Positions 14,375 through 18,608 of a stretch of 18,608 nt of DNA are shown here, one piece after another. Position 1 is the stretch's first letter. The number at the start of each line of letters is the position of its first letter. The stretch comes from UBA11540 sp003445125. Its GTDB lineage: Bacteria > Bacillota > Clostridia > Oscillospirales > Ruminococcaceae. Location of the stretch: assembly GCA_937899435.1 (NCBI GenBank), contig CALBQG010000132.1, forward strand, positions 1 to 18,608, read 5' to 3'. The notes under the pieces are model-generated. The model did no database searches. It worked only from the letters and a program-made list of their open reading frames with translations, and had not been told where the DNA came from. The position numbers and the translations under genes were made by a program.

Positions 14375-15220
14375 TTATTTTTTCAGCGCGTCCAGATTGG
14401 TCTGTTTGCCGCCGTACAAGCCCATCGGCTCCACGTGGATTGCCGCCACGCTGACCAGATGCGTGCCTTTTTCTTTGTTGAATTCCTCAAGATACGGGAG
14501 GTGCTGGAAGTAGTTTGCGTCAATGTCACCGCTCTCCACCACGTCGTTCGGAATGACATAATCGCTGTATTCCACGATCTTGAGCGTTACGTTCTTTTCG
14601 GCAAGGATTTCCTGCGCCACTTTCAGAATTTCCGCGTGCGGTGCGGGAGAAGCGGCAACGGTGATTTCGGTGCCTGCCAGAGCCGCGTAATCCACGGTCG
14701 TGTCGAAGCCGTCGGTCGTCTGATCCACGGTGCTGACGACAGCGCCGTCATACTTAGAGGTGATGAAATCGGCAACCTTTTTGCTTTCCAGCGCCGCTTT
14801 CAGTGCCTTTGTCTTATCGGTGTTTTCGTTGCCCGCCTTCACAGCCAGAATGTTGCTGTATGCCGAGGACGAGCCTTCGATGGCGAGAGAATCTTTGGTG
14901 GGATTGATACCTGCGGCAATGGCATAGTTGGAGTTGATGATTGCGTAGTCAAAATCGTTTTTGACGTTCGGAATCTGCGCCGCTTCGATTTCTTTAAAGG
15001 TAATGTTGTGCGGATTCTCGGCGATGTCGCGGACAGTCGCCGTGATGCCTGCGCCGTCTTTGAGCTTGATATAGCCGAGGCTCTCCAGCAGCAGCAGGGC
15101 GCGTGCTTCGTTGGTCGTGTCGTTCGGAACGACGACGGTGATGCCCTTATCGCCGCCGCAGGAAGCGAAAACGGTCAGAACGGTGATTACAGCCAGTATA
15201 ACAGCAAGAAACTTTTTCAT
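14375..15220 (-). CDS. metQ: Circularly permuted MetQ/NlpA-type methionine-binding lipoprotein
   Basis: A 281-residue lipoprotein: signal peptide 1-20, lipobox Phe-Ala-Ser-Cys21. The module order is swapped compared with ordinary MetQ. Residues 26-165 match the usual C-terminal part: VVVPNDTTNEARALLLLESL at 29-48, then IKLKDG, DYAIINSNYA at 91-100, and KYDGAVV at 156-162, where family members normally end. Residues 185-281 match the usual N-terminal part: ITVAASPAPHAEIL, YVIPNDVVESGDIDANYFQH at 221-240, LPYLEEF, then NLDALKK, which normally leads into the VPNDPTN strand. A linker of about 19 residues (166-184) joins the old ends. AAGGAG lies 9 nt before ATG 15220. Role: captures methionine for MetNI at the outer face of the membrane. 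Confidence 0.88.
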   Translation of the reverse strand: MKKFLAVILAVITVLTVFASCGGDKGITVVVPNDTTNEARALLLLESLGYIKLKDGAGITATVRDIAENPHNITFKEIEAAQIPNVKNDFDYAIINSNYAIAAGINPTKDSLAIEGSSSAYSNILAVKAGNENTDKTKALKAALESKKVADFITSKYDGAVVSTVDQTTDGFDTTVDYAALAGTEITVAASPAPHAEILKVAQEILAEKNVTLKIVEYSDYVIPNDVVESGDIDANYFQHLPYLEEFNKEKGTHLVSVAAIHVEPMGLYGGKQTNLDALKK

Positions 15221-15249
15221 TTTGTATTACTCCTTATAATTCATTTTCT

Positions 15250-15321
15250 TTATCGGTACGAACGGCAAAGGCACATTCGTTGATTGGGAAGGTTGGTTTT
15301 GATTCGGATCTTGCAATTCAT
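15250..15321 (-). CDS. Second small leader ORF (23 codons) before metQ
   Basis: ATG 15321 is preceded by AAGGAG (15334-15329) at 7 nt, an excellent ribosome site, and the frame ends 29 nt before metQ. The 23-residue product is basic, with Cys3 and a Met16-Cys17-Leu18-Cys19 cluster near its end (QRMCLCRSYR). It lies downstream of the leader terminator, so it is translated only on read-through transcripts. It may be a second sensing ORF or may couple translation to metQ. No similarity recognised; too short for coding statistics. Confidence 0.5.
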   Translation of the reverse strand: MNCKIRIKTNLPNQRMCLCRSYR

Positions 15322-15339
15322 TTTCTTTCTCCTTTCGAC

Positions 15340-15370
15340 AAAAAACGGGGAGCTTCCGAGAAGCTCCCCG
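15340..15370 (-). terminator. Leader terminator (attenuator) upstream of metQ
   Basis: On the minus strand CGGGGAGCTT-CTCGG-AAGCTCCCCG forms a perfect 10-bp stem followed by six U. It lies between the only good promoter (15569-15541) and metQNI, so operon expression requires read-through. Leader segments 15423-15430 and 15414-15421, inside the upstream small ORF, are each complementary over 8 nt to the loop and inner 3' arm (15354-15361 and 15352-15359). They are candidate antiterminator strands. Confidence 0.85.
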
Positions 15371-15396
15371 CAAAATCGACAGGATCTCCGATTCTT

Positions 15397-15507
15397 TTAC
15401 AGAACCGAACCTTTCGGAAGCGTCTCGGAAAAACGGGCATCAGACATCATGCACATGGAGCACATGCACATCAGGAACATATCCGACATCGTGATCGCCT
15501 TTTTCAT
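15397..15507 (-). CDS. Met/Cys-rich leader peptide of the metQNI operon
   Basis: A 36-residue small ORF from ATG 15507, with GGGAG (15520-15516) 8 nt upstream. It has eight Met (1, 7, 10, 13, 15, 18, 20, 21) and three Cys (14, 16, 19). The core, residues 12-22, reads LMCMCSMCMMS. The stop codon (15397-15399) falls in the loop of a possible 9-bp hairpin (15387-15409), and the leader terminator follows. A peptide dense in Met and Cys codons, with a terminator, ahead of a methionine importer is what leader-peptide attenuation predicts: stalling at Met/Cys codons would free codons 26-31 to act as antiterminator. An alternative is a small metal- or thiol-binding peptide. Confidence 0.75.
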   Translation of the reverse strand: MKKAITMSDMFLMCMCSMCMMSDARFSETLPKGSVL

Positions 15508-15540
15508 CCGACATTCTCCCTTCAAGGAAAAGTTTTCAAC

Positions 15541-15569
15541 AGTATAGCATTTACATTTGAAATTGTCAA
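15541..15569 (-). promoter_or_regulatory. Sigma-A promoter of the met leader and metQNI
   Basis: Minus-strand TTGACA (15569-15564), 17-nt spacer, TATACT (15546-15541): a near-perfect promoter. The start of transcription should be near 15534, giving a leader of about 315 nt before metQ but only about 27 nt before the leader peptide. I find no S-box or T-box core motif in it. Confidence 0.85.
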
Positions 15570-15668
15570 GGGGAATTTCGTCGTTTTGTCGCGATTCACA
15601 AAAGTACACTGCCGATTTGACGTGTGAAAGTGCATTTTGCTGTGACGACCGCTCGCTTGTTCCCGCAA

Positions 15669-15709
15669 AAACGGAAAATCGGCAGAAAGTTTCTGCCGAT
15701 TTTCCGTTT
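15669..15709 (-). terminator. Intrinsic terminator of the S1-domain gene
   Basis: A 41-nt perfect inverted repeat (20-nt arms around one G; core CGGAAAATCGGCAGAAA). On the minus strand it ends in a run of five U before GCGGG. It lies about 85 nt past the stop codon at 15795 and separates this gene from the met promoter. The interval between is otherwise empty. Confidence 0.75.
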
Positions 15710-15794
15710 GCAGTCTCGATTTCGCGTGCTGTTTTACGGCACTCACAGAACTCCGCCGGCGTTTTTGTGGAATTTCTCCGATTGCCCCAACAAT

Positions 15795-16733
15795 TTATTC
15801 GTCAAACACCGTTTCCATTACCTTTTCGCATCCTTCGGGCGAATACCGAAAACGCGAAATGTGATCCGCGCGGCAGACATACGGCGGCAAAACCGCGCAA
15901 TAGTCCGCGTCGAACGCGTCCACAATAATCAGCTTCACCTTCATCTTTTCGGGAATCAAGTTTTTGATGTACACACTCGCGTGCTGCCCCGCGCGCACGC
16001 CCTCCCGCGGCTCGGCAAGCCCCGCCAGATTCGGCGTCAGCTCCACGAACACGCCGTACGGCTCCACCGAACGGATGATGCCCGCCACGGTTTCGCCCGC
16101 GGTAAAACGCGCCGCGTTTTCCTCCCACGTGCCGAACAGCTCGCGCTGGGACAGCGTGATTCTTCCCGTTTCCCGATCGATTCCGCACACCACTGCCCGG
16201 ATTTTGTCCCCGTTTCTGAACCGATCCGACGGATGCGAGATCCGCGACACGGAGATGCGGTCGATCGGCATTAAAGACGCGATACCGCAGCCAATGTCCG
16301 CAAACGCACCGAACTGCTCCATATGGGTAATGCGGCAGTCAATGACGTCCCCGGGGCGCAGGCGGTTTACAAACTGCTCCATGCACGCCTGCTGTACCTG
16401 TCGCCGCGACAGGATTGCCACCGTTTCGCCCGCGCGTTCTTCAAAGCCCGTGATCACAAACACCACCGGTTTGTTCACCCGCGACAGAATGGCAATGTCA
16501 CGGGTGCTGTTTTCTTCGATCCCCAGCGCGCACTCGGTGCGCGGGATAATTCCGCGCATACAGCCGAGATCGACCGTGAGATTGTGCGCGGCATCGCAGA
16601 CCGTCGCCCGTCCTTCCAAAATTTTTCCCTGTTCAAACGCCTCCCGCAGGGCGGCGGCGCTTCTCATGTTCTGCCTGTTTGCCGCGGTTTCCGACAAATA
16701 TCCCTCCGGTTTATACACCGTTTGCAGCGACAT
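15795..16733 (-). CDS. S1-domain RNA-binding protein (ribosomal protein S1-like)
   Basis: A 312-residue protein with three S1-type OB-fold units: about 36-112 (ILEGRATVCDAAHNLTVDLG; divergent), 125-197 (LRPGDVIDCRITHMEQFGAFADIG, then GRITLSQREL) and 211-270 (TAGETVAGIIRSVEPYGVFVEL). The GTWEENAARF linker resembles S1 proteins of other clostridia. It likely binds mRNA in translation or RNA metabolism. It is shorter than classical S1 (four to six domains). The start ATG 16733 is chosen for a GGGAG 8 nt upstream. A GTG at 16760 abuts a -10-like TATACT (16766-16761) and would lie before the transcription start. Single-gene unit. Confidence 0.85.
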   Translation of the reverse strand: MSLQTVYKPEGYLSETAANRQNMRSAAALREAFEQGKILEGRATVCDAAHNLTVDLGCMRGIIPRTECALGIEENSTRDIAILSRVNKPVVFVITGFEERAGETVAILSRRQVQQACMEQFVNRLRPGDVIDCRITHMEQFGAFADIGCGIASLMPIDRISVSRISHPSDRFRNGDKIRAVVCGIDRETGRITLSQRELFGTWEENAARFTAGETVAGIIRSVEPYGVFVELTPNLAGLAEPREGVRAGQHASVYIKNLIPEKMKVKLIIVDAFDADYCAVLPPYVCRADHISRFRYSPEGCEKVMETVFDE

Positions 16734-16777
16734 TTCCAACACTCCCACGCTTTTTTTCACAGTATATGGGAGCGCGC

Positions 16778-16805
16778 AAAAAAAAAGAACGGCGAAAGCC
16801 GTTCT
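16778..16805 (-). terminator. Intrinsic terminator of the nth-exporter unit
   Basis: On the minus strand AGAACGGC-TTTC-GCCGTTCT (16805-16786) is followed by nine U (16786-16778). The stem begins within the stop codon of the exporter gene. The TATACT of the S1 gene lies about 12 nt downstream. Confidence 0.9.
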
Positions 16806-17662
16806 TATCGGAAAATCAAAGACAGAATTACGCCGCTGAAAACACCGATGCCGTAGGTCAGCCCCAGCACCGTGAAATTTTCCTTCATGTTCTTGTTAGC
16901 GCGAAACAGCACCAGCATTCCCATGCCCGCCGCACTGCACAGTCCCGAGACTACCGCGCCGAATCCGACCGTACCCTCCAGGTACATCTGTGCCAGAATC
17001 GCCGACGGCGCACAGTTGGGAATCAAGCCCACCAGTCCGGTCAAAAACGGCTGAAGCACGCTGTCGGTCAGCAAAAAGCGCCGAAGCGTTTCCTCGCCCA
17101 GAAATTCAATGGCAAGCCCTAGTGCCAGCGACGCGAGAAACAGGAAAATCCACACCGATGCCGTGCGCTTGAGGACGTTTTTCAGAAACGATTCTTCGGA
17201 ATTGCACGAGCATCCGCACCCGTCGTGGCAGTGTTCCTCGTGGCAAACGCGCGGATCGTGCTCTTCGCGGCGGTGAATCAGCGCGTCCACCGCATAACCG
17301 CCGATGAGCGCAATCAAAAACTTCACGCCGAGCAGAAGCAGCACATCCTTTGTCCGCTCCGGCTCTGCCAGCAGAATGATGATCGCTTCATCCGATGTGG
17401 ACAAAAACACGGCAATCAGCGTTCCCATGCTGATCGCATGGTCGGCAAAGAAATTTGCGCCCATGATCGAAAATCCGCACTGCGGCAAAAGTCCCAGCAC
17501 CGCGCCCACCGCAGGCCCCGCTTTTCCCGAACGGCGCAGCAGCGCGACGGTTTTTTCTCCCGCACGGTGCTCAAGAAACTCCAGCAGGAAAAAGGCAATT
17601 AACAGAAAGGGCAGCATTTTCAGCGTGTCCAGCAGGCTGTCCTTCAAAACATCCAAAAACAT
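16805..17662 (-). CDS. Putative heavy-metal/arsenic exporter (ArsP_2, 10-TM 'putative manganese transporter' family)
   Basis: A 285-residue polytopic membrane protein with internal duplication: LLPQCGFS (58-65) and LIPNCAPS (213-220) are paired half-motifs in two bundles of about five helices. The halves are joined by a hydrophilic loop rich in metal ligands (129-153: His130, His135, Cys140, His141, His144, Cys145, His146, Cys149, Cys151, Cys153). This matches the family annotated as ArsP_2 or putative manganese transporter; the substrate is not established. GGAGG (17673-17669) directly abuts an ATG at 17668, so the second ATG, 17662, with 6-nt spacing is chosen. It follows the endonuclease III gene by about 18 nt and is presumably co-transcribed. 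No yybP-ykoY riboswitch or ars repressor is visible. Confidence 0.75.
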   Translation of the reverse strand: MFLDVLKDSLLDTLKMLPFLLIAFFLLEFLEHRAGEKTVALLRRSGKAGPAVGAVLGLLPQCGFSIMGANFFADHAISMGTLIAVFLSTSDEAIIILLAEPERTKDVLLLLGVKFLIALIGGYAVDALIHRREEHDPRVCHEEHCHDGCGCSCNSEESFLKNVLKRTASVWIFLFLASLALGLAIEFLGEETLRRFLLTDSVLQPFLTGLVGLIPNCAPSAILAQMYLEGTVGFGAVVSGLCSAAGMGMLVLFRANKNMKENFTVLGLTYGIGVFSGVILSLIFR

Positions 17663-17680
17663 AGTCATCCTCCAAAATAA

Positions 17681-18304
17681 TCATTGCTTGCAGTCGAACG
17701 GGCATTGATCACACCGTGGATTCCGCGCCGTGCAGACCTCCCGCCCGAACATCACCAATCGGTGGCAGAAATCCGACGACTTCTGCGGGTCGAGAATCTC
17801 CCGCAATTGCTGCTCGCATTTGGCGGGATCCTTCGTGTCGGTCAACCCCATCCGGTTGGTGATGCGGATGCAGTGCGTGTCGCAGACCACCGCGGGTTTT
17901 TTGTAGACGTCTCCCAGAATCAGGTTAGCGGTTTTTCTCCCGACACCGGGAAGCGATGTCAGCTCCTCCATGGTGTCCGGCACGCGCCCGCCGAAACGGT
18001 GCACCAGTGCGTCGGCAATGCCGAGAATGTCCTGCGCTTTGGTGTGAAACAGTCCACAGGGATGCACGATTTGTTCCACATCGTCAAGAGAGGCACTTGC
18101 CAGCGACTCCAGCGTCGGGTAGACGGAAAAAAGCTTGCGCGTGACAATATTCACCCTCGCGTCAGTGCATTGCGCCGACAGACGAGTGGCAATCAGCAGT
18201 TCATATGGCTTTGTATAGACAAGCGAACACTGCGCGCCGGGATAGAGTTTTTCCAGAATATCGACCGCTCGTGCCGCCCGTTCTTTTTTCTTTCGATCAG
18301 GCAC
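17681..18304 (-). CDS. nth: Endonuclease III (base-excision repair DNA glycosylase/AP lyase)
   Basis: A 207-residue Nth. The helix-hairpin-helix LPGVGRKTANLIL (118-130) carries catalytic Lys124; catalytic Asp142 is in VVCDTHCIRITNR; LLIATRLSAQCTD (37-49) is typical. The C-terminal 4Fe-4S cysteines are Cys191, 198, 201 and 205. It removes oxidised pyrimidines and cleaves the abasic site. The cluster spacing is C-x6-C-x2-C-x3-C, two residues shorter at the end than the usual x5. Start: GTG 18304 has GGGGG at 6 nt. An upstream ATG (18325) lies at the predicted transcription start and would be leaderless, but cannot be excluded. The exporter gene follows closely. Confidence 0.92.
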   Translation of the reverse strand: MPDRKKKERAARAVDILEKLYPGAQCSLVYTKPYELLIATRLSAQCTDARVNIVTRKLFSVYPTLESLASASLDDVEQIVHPCGLFHTKAQDILGIADALVHRFGGRVPDTMEELTSLPGVGRKTANLILGDVYKKPAVVCDTHCIRITNRMGLTDTKDPAKCEQQLREILDPQKSSDFCHRLVMFGREVCTARNPRCDQCPFDCKQ

Positions 18305-18332
18305 AAAAGACCCCCGCTTTCTCATATATATA

Positions 18333-18361
18333 AGTATACTCCAAAACCGGCGCCAACGCAA
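18333..18361 (-). promoter_or_regulatory. Promoter of the nth-exporter unit
   Basis: Minus-strand TTGCGT (18361-18356), 17-nt spacer, TATACT (18338-18333). Transcription would start near 18326. Confidence 0.65.
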
Positions 18362-18395
18362 CAAAAAACTTTTTTGATTTTTTTAAAAAAAGGGG

Positions 18396-18424
18396 TTGAC
18401 ATTTTCGTTGTTTTGTAGTAGAAT
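18396..18424 (+). promoter_or_regulatory. Promoter of the tRNA cluster
   Basis: TTGACA (18396-18401), 17-nt spacer, TAGAAT (18419-18424), about 34 nt before the first tRNA. A short GTCGC...GCGAC inverted repeat lies in the leader. Confidence 0.85.
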
Positions 18425-18457
18425 AATTTTCGTCGCCGACAGAGCGACAGAGATTGT

Positions 18458-18533
18458 GGGAGCATAGCTCAGCTGGGAGAGCATCTGCCTTACAAGCAGA
18501 GGGTCACAGGTTCGAGCCCTGTTGTTCCCACCA
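18458..18533 (+). tRNA. tRNA-Val (anticodon TAC)
   Basis: A full cloverleaf: acceptor GGGAGCA with TGTTCCC, D stem GCTC/GAGC, anticodon stem TCTGC/GCAGA with loop CTTACAA (anticodon TAC), T arm ACAGG-TTCGAGC-CCTGT, discriminator A and encoded CCA. 76 nt. Confidence 0.95.
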
Positions 18534-18540
18534 CAAAGTT

Positions 18541-18608
18541 GGCCCGGTAGTTCAGCTGGTTAGAACGCTAGCCTGTCACGCTAGAGGTCGTGGGTTCGAA
18601 CCCCATCC
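18541..18608 (+). tRNA. tRNA-Asp (anticodon GTC), cut by the window end
   Basis: Starts GGCCCGGTAGTTCAGCTGG seven nt after tRNA-Val. The anticodon stem GCTAG.../CTAG encloses loop CTGTCAC (anticodon GTC); T arm GTGGG-TTCGAAC-CCCAT. The 3' acceptor strand lies outside the window. Confidence 0.93.

Noticed and set aside
15221..15540. SAM riboswitch (S-box) or T-box in the metQ leader
   Set aside because: I looked for the S-box core and the T-box AGGGTGGNACCGCG sequence and found neither; only about 27 nt precede the leader peptide. A covariance-model search would be decisive.
15397..15609. Longer 70-codon version of the leader ORF
   Set aside because: Its start would lie upstream of the -35 box of the promoter at 15541-15569; the ATG at 15507 has its own ribosome site.
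17663..17690. yybP-ykoY manganese riboswitch before the exporter gene
   Set aside because: Only about 18 nt separate it from nth; there is no room for the element.
1..18608. CRISPR array, integrase or prophage genes
   Set aside because: No regularly spaced identical repeats with unique spacers and no phage or integrase proteins are seen; the only mobile trace is the IS3-family remnant.

Overview
The window looks like a chromosome segment of a moderately G+C-rich Firmicute, most likely a gut clostridium of the Oscillospiraceae/Ruminococcaceae type. This rests on strong GGAGG ribosome sites, consensus sigma-A promoters (TTGACA-17-TATACT type), tRNAs of Bacillota type with encoded CCA, family resemblance of the proteins, and short hairpin-rich intergenic repeats; no phylogeny was run.

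Layout. 1-380: a composite hairpin repeat whose last hairpin terminates the gene beside it. 380-3184 (minus): a membrane-anchored nucleotide-sugar dehydratase/epimerase (CapD/FlaA1 type) and an AraC-family regulator. 3243-3275: a compact bidirectional promoter with a 17-bp palindrome. 3335-7325 (plus): a four-gene operon of two paralogous TIM-barrel sugar isomerase/epimerase-like proteins and two Gfo/Idh/MocA oxidoreductases, plausibly an oxidise-cleave/isomerise-reduce route for a sugar or glycoside under the AraC protein. 7326-8018: about 690 bp without genes, holding a second copy of the composite repeat between two 44-bp direct repeats. 8019-10706 (minus): a fused MacB/FtsX-type ABC transporter. 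10873-12227 (plus): an SGNH hydrolase and a histidine phosphatase. 12228-12596: an IS3-family orfA remnant joined to a fragment of the same intergenic repeat. 12597-15569 (minus): a methionine ABC transporter operon, metQ-metN-metI, with an unusual leader. 15795-16733 (minus): an S1-domain RNA-binding protein. 16805-18304 (minus): endonuclease III followed by an ArsP_2-type 'heavy-metal exporter'. 18396-18608 (plus): a promoter, tRNA-Val and the start of tRNA-Asp.

The two most remarkable things are in the methionine operon. First, MetQ is circularly permuted: the part that normally forms the C-terminal half directly follows the lipoprotein signal, and the normal N-terminal half is at the C terminus, joined by a linker of about 19 residues. 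Second, the operon is preceded not by a recognisable S-box or T-box but by a consensus promoter, a 36-residue Met/Cys-rich small ORF (8 Met, 3 Cys), an intrinsic terminator with possible antiterminator pairing inside the small ORF, and a second 23-codon ORF with a Met-Cys-Leu-Cys cluster just before metQ. That is the architecture expected of leader-peptide attenuation by methionine/cysteine supply.
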